Below, one piece after another: positions 41,354-49,947 of a DNA stretch of 64,000 nucleotides. The notes beneath the pieces are model-generated. The model saw only the letters and a list, made by a program, of their open reading frames with translations. It was not told the DNA's origin and searched no databases. This DNA is from DASUGC01 sp035606665. GTDB lineage: Bacteria > Acidobacteriota > Vicinamibacteria > Vicinamibacterales > SCN-69-37. Numbering within the stretch: position 1 is the first letter of the stretch; each line of letters begins with the position of its first letter. Both the position numbers and the translations under genes were made by a program. The DNA lies in contig DATNEY010000009.1 of NCBI GenBank assembly GCA_035606665.1, positions 248,001-312,000 on the forward strand, written 5' to 3'.

Positions 41354-44300
41354 ATGCTGCGCTGGCTCGTTTCGCTCTCGCTCCGCCACGCCGTCGTCAT
41401 CTGCGTGTTGACGGTCATCGCCGCGGTGGCGGGCGCGCGCATCGTCCGGAACGTGCCGTTCGACGTGTTCCCGGAGTTCGCGCCGCCGCTGATTGAGATT
41501 CAGACGGAAGCGCCCGGCCTGTCTGCGCTCGAGGTCGAGTCGTTCGTCAGCGTACCAATCGAGAGCGCGCTGACAGGTGTTCCCAGCGTCGCGACGATTC
41601 GATCGAAGTCGGTGCTCGGTCTTTCGTCCGTGGTCCTGATCCTGTCGCCAGAATCCGACCTCATGCAGGCCCGCCAGCTCGTTCAGGAGCGTCTGGCGCG
41701 CGCGAGCCGTGGTCTGCCGGCTGTCGCGAGCCCGCCCGTGCTGCTGTCACCGCTCTCGTCGTTGAGCCGGGCGATGAAGATCGGCATCACGTCGAGAACG
41801 AAGTCGCAGATGGAGATCAGCACGGTCGCGCTCTGGACGATCCGTCCGCGCCTGATGGCCGTGCCCGGCGTCGCGAACGTGGCGATCTGGGGGCAGCGCG
41901 ATCGCCAGCTCCAGGTCCTCGTCGATCCGGACCGGCTGCGCTCGCGCGCCGTGACGCTCGACGATGTGGTCGCGGCGGCGAAGAACGGCGTCTCGACGGA
42001 GACGGGCGGCTTCATCGACACGCCCAACCAGCGCTTTGCGATTGCCCATCGCGGCGGCGTCACGACGGCGCGGGATCTCGAGCGCATCGTCGTGAAGCCC
42101 GGCGGCGGCGCGCCGATCCGCCTCGGCGACGTCACCACTGTCACCGAGGGGTTTCCGCCGCCGATCGGTGACGCCATCATCAACAACGTCCCCGGGCTGC
42201 TGCTCATCGTCGAGAAGCAGCTGGGCGCCAACACCCTCGAAGTCACGCGCGGTGTCGATGCGGCGCTCGAGAGCCTGAAGCCCGCGCTCGTTGACATCAA
42301 TGTCGACCCGACGATCTTCAGGCCCGCGTCGTTCATCGAGGTGTCGCTCGCGAATCTCAATCGCGCGCTGATCTTCGGATGCGTGCTGGTCGTCATCGTG
42401 CTGATCGCATTCCTCGCGGATTGGCGGACCGCGCTCATCAGCAGCGTCGCGATCCCGCTCTCGCTGCTCGGCGCGGCGTGGCTGCTGATGTACCAGGGCG
42501 GCACGTTCGACACGATGGTGCTCGCCGGCCTCGTCATCGCTCTGGGTGAGGTGGTGGACGACGCGATCATTGGTGTCGAGAACATCGTCCGCCGGCTGCG
42601 CCTGAATCGCGAATCGGCGTCACCGAGGCCGGCGATGCCGGTCGTGCTCGAAGCGGCGGTTGAGGTGCGGAGCGCCGTGCTCTACGGCACGTTGATCGTT
42701 ATCGCGGTGTTCTTCCCGGTGTTCACGCTCGAGGGACTCTCGGGGGCGTTCTTCCGGCCGCTGGCGATGTCGTACGTCTTCGCGATACTTGCGTCCCTGG
42801 CGGTTGCGCTGACTGTGACGCCGGCGATGGCGCTGCTGCTGCTGACCAGGAAAGGCGCCCGCGCGACGGAGCCGGCACTCGTGACGGGCCTCAAGCGCGT
42901 GTATGCGGGCGTCATCGGCGGCTTCGTCGATCGTCCCGCGACGGCCGGCAGCGTGCTGGCGATCCTGCTTGCGGCGACGATCGCCGCCGTTCCGTACCTC
43001 GGCGAGGAATTACTGCCGAATTTCCGCGAGCACGACTTCCTCATGCATTGGGTCGAAAAGCCAGGTGCGTCGGTCGAGGCAAGCCGGCGAATTACGCAGC
43101 AGGCCAGCATCGAGCTCATGGCGATACCAGGCGTGCGCAACTTTGGATCGCACATCGGCCGCGCGGAGGTGGCGGACGAGGTGGTCGGGCCGAACTTCAC
43201 GGAGCTGTGGATCAGCCTGGACCCGTCGGTCGACTACGACTCGACGGTGGCGAAGGTGCAGTCCGTCGTCGACGGATACCCGGGCCTCAAGCGCGATCTG
43301 CTGACATACCTTCGGGAGCGCATCAAGGAAGTGCTGACGGGTGCCAGCGCAACCGTGGTCGTCCGTCTCTTCGGCCCGGAGATCGAGCAGCTGCAATCAC
43401 ATGCGGCGAAGGTCAAGAAGGCACTCGAGGGAATCGAAGGCACGACCGACATTCAGCTGCAGTCACTCGTGCTCGTGCCGCAGGTGGAGGTGCAGTTCCA
43501 GCCGGATCTGGCGGCACCATACGGACTCGCGCCCGGCGACATCCGTCGAGCGGTCACGACACTCGTGCATGGTGCGAAGGTGGGGGAGTTCTACGACCAG
43601 CAGCGCGTCTTCGGCGTTGTCGTGCGCGGCGTCCCGGAGTTGCGGGCGAGCCCGGAGGCGATTCGTGCGCTGAGGATTCCGACGCCCGGCGGCGCCGATG
43701 TGCCGCTCGGTGCGGTCGCGCGGGTGGCGCTCGCGCCTGCCCTGAGCGAGGTCACGCGGGAGGGCGGGTCCAGAAAGATCGATGTCACGTGCAACGTGCG
43801 CGGCCGGGACCTGGGTTCCGTGGCGCGCGATATCGAGGCGAGGTTGAAGGACGTGACGCTCGGCGCCGGCTATCACGCCGAAGTACTAGGCGAGTACAAG
43901 ACTCGGCAGGAGTCGTCGCGCCGTCTGATGATGATGTCCGGCCTGACGTTCATCGCCATCTTCCTGCTCCTGCTCATCGACTTCAACGACGGGCGCCTGG
44001 CGCTGCTCGTGTTCATCACGCTGCCGTTCGCGCTCGTCGGCGCGATTGCGGCGGCGTTCCTGTCGACGGGCGTGCTGTCGCTGGGATCGCTCGTGGGACT
44101 GGTGACCGTGATCGGTATCGCGGCACGCAACGGCATCATGATGGTCAGCCACTTCCGGCATCTCGAGCGCGAGGAAGGCGTACCGTTCGGGCGCGACCTT
44201 GTCATTCGCGGCGCTCTCGAACGGCTCGCGCCGATCCTCATGACCGCGCTGGCGACAGGCCTGGCGCTGCTGCCGATCGCCTTCGGCGGCAACCGCGCCG

Positions 44301-44413
44301 GTCAGGAAATCGAGCATCCCCTCGCGGTCGTGATCCTCGGTGGTCTCGTGACGTCGACGATCCTGAACCTGTTCCTGCTACCGCCGCTGTATCTGCGGTT
44401 CAGACAGAACTGA
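41354..44413 (+). CDS. RND efflux inner-membrane permease (CzcA/CusA-like)
   Basis: A 1019-residue proton-driven pump with the standard RND plan: helix 1 (AVVICVLTVIAAVAGARIV), large periplasmic loop, helices 2-7, second loop and helices 8-12. Early motifs are FDVFPEFAPPLIEIQTEAPG and ESALTGVPSV. Helix 4 carries GLVIALGEVVDDAIIGVENI with the acidic pair of the proton relay. The later half has LVGLVTVIGIAARNGIMMVSHF and MTALATGLALLPIAFGG. The sequence belongs with the heavy-metal efflux (HME) subfamily, so Cu, Ag, Zn, Cd or Co are possible cargo, but the precise metal cannot be read. It closes the three-gene operon 3 bases after the adaptor. Confidence 0.93.
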   Translation: MLRWLVSLSLRHAVVICVLTVIAAVAGARIVRNVPFDVFPEFAPPLIEIQTEAPGLSALEVESFVSVPIESALTGVPSVATIRSKSVLGLSSVVLILSPESDLMQARQLVQERLARASRGLPAVASPPVLLSPLSSLSRAMKIGITSRTKSQMEISTVALWTIRPRLMAVPGVANVAIWGQRDRQLQVLVDPDRLRSRAVTLDDVVAAAKNGVSTETGGFIDTPNQRFAIAHRGGVTTARDLERIVVKPGGGAPIRLGDVTTVTEGFPPPIGDAIINNVPGLLLIVEKQLGANTLEVTRGVDAALESLKPALVDINVDPTIFRPASFIEVSLANLNRALIFGCVLVVIVLIAFLADWRTALISSVAIPLSLLGAAWLLMYQGGTFDTMVLAGLVIALGEVVDDAIIGVENIVRRLRLNRESASPRPAMPVVLEAAVEVRSAVLYGTLIVIAVFFPVFTLEGLSGAFFRPLAMSYVFAILASLAVALTVTPAMALLLLTRKGARATEPALVTGLKRVYAGVIGGFVDRPATAGSVLAILLAATIAAVPYLGEELLPNFREHDFLMHWVEKPGASVEASRRITQQASIELMAIPGVRNFGSHIGRAEVADEVVGPNFTELWISLDPSVDYDSTVAKVQSVVDGYPGLKRDLLTYLRERIKEVLTGASATVVVRLFGPEIEQLQSHAAKVKKALEGIEGTTDIQLQSLVLVPQVEVQFQPDLAAPYGLAPGDIRRAVTTLVHGAKVGEFYDQQRVFGVVVRGVPELRASPEAIRALRIPTPGGADVPLGAVARVALAPALSEVTREGGSRKIDVTCNVRGRDLGSVARDIEARLKDVTLGAGYHAEVLGEYKTRQESSRRLMMMSGLTFIAIFLLLLIDFNDGRLALLVFITLPFALVGAIAAAFLSTGVLSLGSLVGLVTVIGIAARNGIMMVSHFRHLEREEGVPFGRDLVIRGALERLAPILMTALATGLALLPIAFGGNRAGQEIEHPLAVVILGGLVTSTILNLFLLPPLYLRFRQN

Positions 44414-44414
44414 C

Positions 44415-44428
44415 CTCCCGAGGTCCTA
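44415..44428. repeat. Downstream copy of the efflux-flanking 14-mer
   Basis: CTCCCGAGGTCCTA is identical to the right end of the inverted repeat at 38.7-38.8 kb and lies two bases after the permease stop, also overlapping the stop of the converging serine hydrolase gene. It places identical sequences on both sides of the RND operon, as expected for a transposed or recombined segment. A 14-mer alone may arise by chance, though the placement is striking. Confidence 0.5.
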
Positions 44429-45850
44429 CTCGCGGCGGGCGACGCGCCCGACGACGCGGACCCATCGCACCGCGCCGGACTTGTCGCGGATGAACTCGAC
44501 CGGGTTGCCCTTCGAGTTTCCTGACGTCACGACGGCGAGGTCGGGCGCGTAGAACGCGATCGGGCTGTTGTCGACCATCAGCGTTCCGTCCTGAACGCGC
44601 ACGACGTTCTGGCCGGATGGGGGACGCTTGTACGTGCCGAGATAAGGCGCGGAGTCCGGCTGCTTCGCCATGATCGGCGCGTCCGGCATCGTCTCGTTCA
44701 CGCCGCGATGGCCGATCGGTTGCGCGGGATTGAGCGTCATGTCTTCGAGCGTGCGGAGCGCCATGCGCTCGACGTCCTGAATCAGGCGCCAGCCCTGGGT
44801 GTGGTTCGTGAGAATGGCGATGGCGAAGTCGCGCTCCGGGACCAGCTCGATCAGAAGACAGTGCCCGAGCGTGCCGCCGTGCGCGGCCGTCATCACGCCG
44901 CCGACGCGTCGCAGGTGCCAGCCGAGCCCCATCTCATCGTCGACATTGTTCTTCTTGAGCCGTGGCGTGCGCATCAGCTCGAGCGTCTTGCGCGACAGCA
45001 CGGGTTTGCCGTCGCTGTTCGTGCCGTCGCCGAGATGAAACTTCGCATACGTCATCAGGTCGTTGAGGCTCATCGCGACGCCGCCCGCAGCGATGGACAC
45101 CGAGCGCGAAAGTGGCCGGCTCACTGAGACCTGCCCAGGCGCGCCGGTGTGCGCGACGGAAAACGGATACGTCACGAGCGCCTCGATCTGCGTGAACGCG
45201 CGCGTGAGGCCGATCGGCTCGAAGACCTCCGTCCGGAACGCCTCGTGGATCGACTTGCCAGTGACGGCCTCGACGACACGGCCGGCGACGTTGAAGCCGG
45301 CGTTGTTGTAGCTCCAGACTTCGCCAGGCTCGGCCAGCTTCGGCAGGTCCTTGATCTGATCGATGAAGCTCGCGAGCGTCAGCGGGCCGCGATCCGCCGC
45401 CGTGAGCTGGCCCTCCCACCCCGGCGTGTGCGTGAGCAGGTGCCAGATGGCGACGTTGTTCGTCGTGCCCTCGTCCTGCACGCGGAATTCCGGCAGGTAC
45501 TTCTTCACGGGCGCGTTGAGATCCACTTTGCCTTGTTCGACCAGCCGCATCATCGCGGTGGTCGTCACTGTCTTCGAGATCGACGCGAGCGCGAAGATCG
45601 TGTCCGGTGTCACCGCCTGTGGATTGTCGACGTTGGTGATCCCGAACCCGCGCACGAACAGCTGTCCGCCCTTGTAGATGCCGAGTGCGACGCCGGGGAC
45701 GCCGTACTCGGCCATCTTCTGCTGCACGAGCTTCGTGACTTGATCGAGTTTGGGATCCTGTGGAGCAGGCAGAGCGGCCGGCCCGGCGACGGACAGGACA
45801 ACGGCGGTCAGTGCGGCGCCGACCGTGAACGAAAAGAAACGGGAGCGCAT
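44426..45850 (-). CDS. Secreted serine hydrolase, class C beta-lactamase-like
   Basis: A 474-residue exported protein starting MRSRFFSFTVGAAL, which gives a signal peptide (to LPAPQ). The beta-lactamase/penicillin-binding-like active site is present: SISK (Ser-x-x-Lys) in FALASISKTVTTTAMM, YNNAGFNVAG (Tyr-x-Asn), and HGGTLGH (His-x-Gly region). A C-terminal lipocalin-like domain follows (PYLGTYKRPPSGQNVVRVQDG). It may be an esterase, D-amino-acid peptidase or carboxypeptidase; true beta-lactamase activity is not implied. Its start overlaps the stop of the upstream trypsin-like gene by one base (TGATG). Confidence 0.9.
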   Translation of the reverse strand: MRSRFFSFTVGAALTAVVLSVAGPAALPAPQDPKLDQVTKLVQQKMAEYGVPGVALGIYKGGQLFVRGFGITNVDNPQAVTPDTIFALASISKTVTTTAMMRLVEQGKVDLNAPVKKYLPEFRVQDEGTTNNVAIWHLLTHTPGWEGQLTAADRGPLTLASFIDQIKDLPKLAEPGEVWSYNNAGFNVAGRVVEAVTGKSIHEAFRTEVFEPIGLTRAFTQIEALVTYPFSVAHTGAPGQVSVSRPLSRSVSIAAGGVAMSLNDLMTYAKFHLGDGTNSDGKPVLSRKTLELMRTPRLKKNNVDDEMGLGWHLRRVGGVMTAAHGGTLGHCLLIELVPERDFAIAILTNHTQGWRLIQDVERMALRTLEDMTLNPAQPIGHRGVNETMPDAPIMAKQPDSAPYLGTYKRPPSGQNVVRVQDGTLMVDNSPIAFYAPDLAVVTSGNSKGNPVEFIRDKSGAVRWVRVVGRVARRE

Positions 45851-46686
45851 CACGGAACAACGACGAAGCGGCCGAGGAACGTGCGCGCGGACTGTATGTC
45901 CAGACGATAGTTCTTCGAGAGCGACCGGCACGGCAGGTCGCCCCACGAGACCGTCGCGACGATCATCGACGTGTTTCCGGCAATGAACTTCGGCCCGCCC
46001 GAGTCACCGTAACAGTCTCCACCCTTGCCCGTGGCCGCTTCATTCATCTGCAGGCTGAGCCACGCTGGCTGAAGGGATTTGAACGGCGAGGTCGAGATCC
46101 GTCGCTGGCCGTCATAGTAGAACGCCGGCCGCCCAGTGCGGGTAGCGTCGACGCCGTATCCCACGTTGACGAAGTCCTGGCGATTGAGGCCGTTCTTTGA
46201 CGTCAGGTTGTCGAGAAGCCCGGCCGGCGGCAGCGAAAGGGGCGTCAAGCCCGAGGTCGATCCGGCGGGCAGCATGACGACGCCGACGTCGATGGGATCG
46301 GCCTGATCGTGTCCGTAGCGGGGATCGATCGCGAAGCCCGTCGCCGCGATTGTTGTGATGCCGGGCGCGTAGAGATCCGGCGCGAACGAGACATGCAACT
46401 GCGATCCCGCGGGCAGGAACGACAGGCAGTGACCCGCGGTCAGCACGACCGTGGCGGAGATCAGACTGCCCGTGCACAACTCGTCGTCGCCGTTGATGAT
46501 TCCGTTCTGATCGAAGTCGTAGAGCAGCGCGCCGACGCTGCGGTAATTCCCGCCGCCAGTGGGCGCGCCATTGTTGATCGCGAGCGCGCCGGCGCTGGCC
46601 GCACCGCCAGGGGCGGCCGGGTTGTTCGAACAGGCGGCCATCAACGTCGCCGACACGATTGCAGCGAACGCGTATCTCGTTTTCAT
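45850..46686 (-). CDS. Trypsin-like serine protease, lipoprotein
   Basis: A 278-residue protein. The start MKTRYAFAAI has AGGAG seven bases ahead and yields a lipoprotein signal ending LMAACSN. The chymotrypsin-fold triad is His in VVLTAGHCLS, Asp in DPIDVGVVML and Ser in GGDCYGDSGGPKF. The loop DFDQNGIINGDDELC looks like a Ca-binding or dockerin-like acidic loop. It is an extracytoplasmic peptidase of uncertain substrate. It precedes and couples to the serine hydrolase gene, and diverges from a small membrane gene on the opposite strand. Confidence 0.88.
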   Translation of the reverse strand: MKTRYAFAAIVSATLMAACSNNPAAPGGAASAGALAINNGAPTGGGNYRSVGALLYDFDQNGIINGDDELCTGSLISATVVLTAGHCLSFLPAGSQLHVSFAPDLYAPGITTIAATGFAIDPRYGHDQADPIDVGVVMLPAGSTSGLTPLSLPPAGLLDNLTSKNGLNRQDFVNVGYGVDATRTGRPAFYYDGQRRISTSPFKSLQPAWLSLQMNEAATGKGGDCYGDSGGPKFIAGNTSMIVATVSWGDLPCRSLSKNYRLDIQSARTFLGRFVVVP

Positions 46687-46741
46687 GTTCATGCTCCTCG
46701 GCGCCGGGTTGATCGTGACGTTGATAATCTTAGACCTACTC

Positions 46742-46954
46742 ATGGACGCACGTCTCCGTCTGTGGCGGGCCCGTCGCCGGCACGATTGCATCGACGCGGT
46801 GCTCAGCGCCGGCGAGGCCGGTTGTATCCTCGAGTACCTGCGAAACGACCGCCGTCTGCTGCGACGCGCCTATCCGACCGAGGATGCCGCGCGCAAGGAC
46901 GCCGATGTCCGCCTGAAAGAGCTGCAGCGCGCCGGTTGGGTCGACCATTGGTAA
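46742..46954 (+). CDS. Small basic protein (70 residues, possibly longer with a membrane helix)
   Basis: I do not recognise this protein. The minimal form begins MDARLRLWRARRRHDCIDA and ends KELQRAGWVDHW. An in-frame Met at 46691 would add the hydrophobic stretch LLGAGLIVTLIILDLL, making it a single-pass membrane protein, but that start lies in the antisense of the protease leader. No good Shine-Dalgarno sequence is seen for either start. It is rich in Arg and Asp and lies 4 bases before the DUF2182 gene, with which it is probably co-transcribed. Confidence 0.45.
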   Translation: MDARLRLWRARRRHDCIDAVLSAGEAGCILEYLRNDRRLLRRAYPTEDAARKDADVRLKELQRAGWVDHW

Positions 46955-46958
46955 CCGG

Positions 46959-47717
46959 ATGACACGACGCGACCGGCTGATCGTCCTCGCTGCAATCGCC
47001 GCCGCGACAGTCCTGGCGTGGGCCTGGATCGCGCCAATGGCCCGTGACATGTACGGAGACATGAACGGGCCGTCGGCGTGGATGATGCCCGCCGAATGGG
47101 ACACGCGCCACCTGTCCCTGCTCGTCGCGATGTGGGTCGTGATGATGGCCGGCATGATGCTGCCGTCGGCGACGCCGGTGATGCTGCTCTTCGCCGGCGC
47201 CGCGCGGCACAACCAACCCTCGCGGGCGACCGTGCTCATCTCCACCTTTGCCGCCGGCTACCTGGTCGTCTGGGCGGGATTCTCGATTGTCGCCGCGCTG
47301 CTCCAGCGCGCGCTCACGGAAGCGGTGATCCTCACTCCGATGATGGAGCCCGCGACAGATCGGGCCGCGTCTGCAGTCATCGCGCTCGCGGGTCTGTATC
47401 AATTGACGCCGTTCAAGCGCGCCTGTCTGACGCTCTGCCAGTCACCGGCGGCGTTCGTCACGAAGCATTGGCGTCCCGGCGCCGCGGGCGCGTTCCGCAT
47501 GGGACTCGTCCACGGCGCGCACTGCCTCGGCTGCTGCTGGGCGCTGATGCTCCTGCTCTTTGCTGGAGGTGTGATGCATTTGCCGACAATCCTGATGCTC
47601 ACGATCCTGGTGCTGGTCGAGAAACTGCTGCCGCCGGGCCGGGCGACGTCGTGGTTCACGTGGTTGACCGGCTCTGCGCTGCTGGCGCTCGCGGTCTGGA
47701 CGATTCGCCGGACCTGA
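46959..47717 (+). CDS. DUF2182 integral membrane protein
   Basis: A 252-residue membrane protein with about six helices. Conserved DUF2182 marks are MVVMMAGMMLPSATPVMLLF-like (here VAMWVVMMAGMMLPSATPVM), the Gly-rich STFAAGYLVVWAGFSIVAAL helix, LYQLTPFKRACLTLCQSP and GLVHGAHCLGCCWALMLLL. The conserved Met-rich helix and Cys-containing segment suggest metal handling, but family function is not established. It follows the small basic gene with a 4-base gap. The 3' side is a REP-like element. Confidence 0.8.
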   Translation: MTRRDRLIVLAAIAAATVLAWAWIAPMARDMYGDMNGPSAWMMPAEWDTRHLSLLVAMWVVMMAGMMLPSATPVMLLFAGAARHNQPSRATVLISTFAAGYLVVWAGFSIVAALLQRALTEAVILTPMMEPATDRAASAVIALAGLYQLTPFKRACLTLCQSPAAFVTKHWRPGAAGAFRMGLVHGAHCLGCCWALMLLLFAGGVMHLPTILMLTILVLVEKLLPPGRATSWFTWLTGSALLALAVWTIRRT

Positions 47718-47730
47718 CCACACTCGCCGG

Positions 47731-47802
47731 GGCTGAACCACCTTCGCCAAGGCTACGGGGTGGTCCGCCGAAGCCTCGCGCGAAGGCGGAGCCCCGGCCT
47801 AC
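47731..47802. repeat. REP-like element behind the DUF2182 gene
   Basis: Two hairpin modules stand together: one with CTTCGCCAAGGCTACGG and its partner CCGCCGAAGCCTCGCGCGAA, one with GCCGGGGC facing GCCCCGGC, ending CTACG. It separates converging DUF2182 and modC and touches the modC stop region. It is similar in plan to the BIME-like elements near 22.9 and 52.1 kb. Confidence 0.7.
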
Positions 47803-48443
47803 GAACTCACGAGGTGTCCGTTCCTGAGCTCCACGATTTCCGCGGCGCGCCCCGCGATTTCATTCCGCGCGTGCGTCACATATACGGTCGGCAGCGAATG
47901 CTCCGATCGGATGCGATCGAGATACGGCAGGATTTCCTCACGATGCGCCTGATCGATCGACGCGAGCGGCTCGTCGAACAGCAGCAGCCGCGGCCGCGAG
48001 AGCAGCGCGCGGCCGAGCGCGACTCGCTGCTTCTCGCCGCCTGACAACTGCGCCGTGCGGCGCGACAGCAACGGCGTCAGATTCAGCAGGCCGATCACAT
48101 CGTCCGGCGCCACACCGCCACGGATCTTCCGCCTGAACCACTGGCCATATAGAAGGTTGTGCCGCACGCTGAGATGCGGAAACAGACGCGGTTCCTGAAA
48201 GACATAGCCGATCCGCCGCAGGTGAGCCGGCCGGCAGATGCCCTTGCTGACATCGACGAGGGCCTCGCCATCCAGATGAATCGCTCCGCGCGTGGGTGTC
48301 AACACGCCCGCGATCAGATTGAGCAGCGTGGTCTTGCCCGATCCCGACGATCCGACGAGCGCCGTCAGTCCCGGCCCGACCTCCACCCGCACGTCGAGAG
48401 AAAACTCGCCCGCGGAGTACGCCGTTTCGATCCTGAGGCTCAT
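47799..48443 (-). CDS. modC: Molybdate ABC transporter ATP-binding protein
   Basis: A 214-residue ATPase of the molybdate importer. Walker A is VGSSGSGKTTLL, signature LSGGEKQRVALGRAL, Walker B LLLFDEPLASID, H-loop YVTHARNEI. It lacks the C-terminal mop/TOBE molybdate-binding domain of long ModC proteins (about 350 residues), so it is the short type. The ATG overlaps the modB stop by 4 bases. It would drive uptake with ModB and ModA. Confidence 0.92.
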   Translation of the reverse strand: MSLRIETAYSAGEFSLDVRVEVGPGLTALVGSSGSGKTTLLNLIAGVLTPTRGAIHLDGEALVDVSKGICRPAHLRRIGYVFQEPRLFPHLSVRHNLLYGQWFRRKIRGGVAPDDVIGLLNLTPLLSRRTAQLSGGEKQRVALGRALLSRPRLLLFDEPLASIDQAHREEILPYLDRIRSEHSLPTVYVTHARNEIAGRAAEIVELRNGHLVSS

Positions 48444-49123
48444 GACGGATTCCGCCTCAGTTTCCGCCCAAGGATCTCGGATGCAATCAGCGCGATGACG
48501 GAGATGCCGACCGAAAGCCAGGCGAGTCTCGTCGCGGCAATATCGCCGCCCGGCCGATCGAGCTCCGTAAAGATCGCCAGTGCGAGTGTCCGCGTCTCGC
48601 CTGGAATGTTCGAGACGAACGTAATCGTCGCGCCGAATTCCCCGAGTGCTTTGGCAAAGCCGATGATGAGTCCCGCAAGCAGCCCAGGCAACGCCAGCGG
48701 CAGCGTCACCGTGAGAAACACCCAGAATGGGCTCGCGCCAAGCGTTCCCGCGGACTCCTCGATTCGCCGATCGACGTTCTCGATGCCGAGCCGGATCGCG
48801 CGCACGACGAGCGGAAACGACATGACTCCGGCGGCCAGCGCCGCGCCCGTCCAGCGAAACGAAAACTGCAGGCCCAGGTAGTGTTCGAGCCAGACGCCGA
48901 CCGGGCCGCGACGGCCGAACATCCGCAACAGAAAATAACCCGCGACCACGGGCGGCACGACGAGCGGCAAGTGGACGATGACGTTGATGAGGCCGCGGCC
49001 CCAGATACGGCTCCGCGCGAGCAGCCAGGCGACAGCGATCGCCGGAAGGGCGATCGCCAGCGTGGCCACGCCGGCGACCTTGACGCTGAGCCAGACGATC
49101 GCCAGTTCGTCGGTCGTCAGCAC
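48440..49123 (-). CDS. modB: Molybdate ABC transporter permease
   Basis: A 227-residue inner-membrane permease with about five helices, from WLSVKVAGVATLAIALPAIA to VGISVIALIASEIL. The permease signature with the EAA loop is seen in ESAGTLGASPFWVFLTVTLPLALPG, and GFAKALGEFGATITFVSNIPG is characteristic of ModB/sulfate permeases. Four bases separate it from modA and four overlap modC, so modABC is one operon. Tungstate is an alternative substrate. Confidence 0.92.
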   Translation of the reverse strand: MLTTDELAIVWLSVKVAGVATLAIALPAIAVAWLLARSRIWGRGLINVIVHLPLVVPPVVAGYFLLRMFGRRGPVGVWLEHYLGLQFSFRWTGAALAAGVMSFPLVVRAIRLGIENVDRRIEESAGTLGASPFWVFLTVTLPLALPGLLAGLIIGFAKALGEFGATITFVSNIPGETRTLALAIFTELDRPGGDIAATRLAWLSVGISVIALIASEILGRKLRRNPS

Positions 49124-49127
49124 GTCG

Positions 49128-49916
49128 TCAGTCGCGCCTCGGCGTCGTGAATCCCGCTTTGTCGAAGACCGCGCGCGCCGCCAGGCCTTTCAGGAACTCG
49201 AGCACCTTTGCCGCGGCCGGCGACGCCGAGGACGTGAGCGCGGCGGGATAGACGATGGGTGCGTGCGTCGACTCCGGAAACGTATCGAGCACCCTCACGC
49301 CGGGATCGACCATCGCGTCGGTGCGGTACACGATGCCGAACGCGGCCTCACCGCGCGAGACGAGCAGAAGGGCCGCGCGCACGTTTTCGGTTGACGCTAT
49401 CTTGTCAGACACTCCGTTCCAGACACCCAGCTTCGTCAGCGCCTCGCGGGCGTACTTACCCGCGGGGACTGCGTTGGGATCCGCCAACGCAAGCCGTTCT
49501 CTCCCAAGTGCCTGCGCAAGCCCGAAGCCCGGAGCGATCTTCATGTTGGTCGTGCTGTCCCTCGGCGCAATCAACACGAGCCGGTTGCCCAGCAAGTCGA
49601 CGCGCGTCTCCCTCTTGATAAGGTTGCGATCGGCGACGTAGTTCATCCAGTCGAGGTCGGCGGAAATGAAGATGTCGGCCGGAGCGCCGTTCTCGATCTG
49701 CCGGGCCAGCGCCGAGCTGGACGCGTACGACGCGCGCACGCGAACACCGGTCGCCTTCTGAAGCGGCGCCGCCAGTTCATCGAGCACTGTCTGCAGGGAT
49801 GCGCCGGCGAACACGAGCACGTTGCCGGCCGATTGCCGGTCCGGCGGCGCAGCCGCCATCGAAGCGCCCGCGCCCAAACCCAGCAGTAACAATGAGATGA
49901 CGCGCACTGCTCTCAT
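49128..49916 (-). CDS. modA: Molybdate ABC transporter substrate-binding protein
   Basis: A 262-residue periplasmic binding protein that captures molybdate or tungstate. The start MRAVRVISLLLLGL gives a signal peptide (cleavage near MAAA), and the frame upstream runs into the divergent nuclease gene. Family blocks: VLVFAGASLQTVLDELA, VRASYASSSALARQIENG, ADIFISADLDWMNY, LADPNAVPAGKYAREAL and FGIVYRTDAM. No ModE regulator or Mo-box-like palindrome was found in the short leader. The molybdate supply implies molybdoenzymes elsewhere in the genome. Confidence 0.93.
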   Translation of the reverse strand: MRAVRVISLLLLGLGAGASMAAAPPDRQSAGNVLVFAGASLQTVLDELAAPLQKATGVRVRASYASSSALARQIENGAPADIFISADLDWMNYVADRNLIKRETRVDLLGNRLVLIAPRDSTTNMKIAPGFGLAQALGRERLALADPNAVPAGKYAREALTKLGVWNGVSDKIASTENVRAALLLVSRGEAAFGIVYRTDAMVDPGVRVLDTFPESTHAPIVYPAALTSSASPAAAKVLEFLKGLAARAVFDKAGFTTPRRD

Positions 49917-49947
49917 CGGCCCGTACAATAACGCGGTTTCATCCGGA

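Noticed and set aside
44426..45850. Antibiotic-resistance beta-lactamase
   Set aside because: The active-site pattern is shared by esterases and peptidases and the C-terminal lipocalin-like domain is typical of those; nothing shows beta-lactam hydrolysis.
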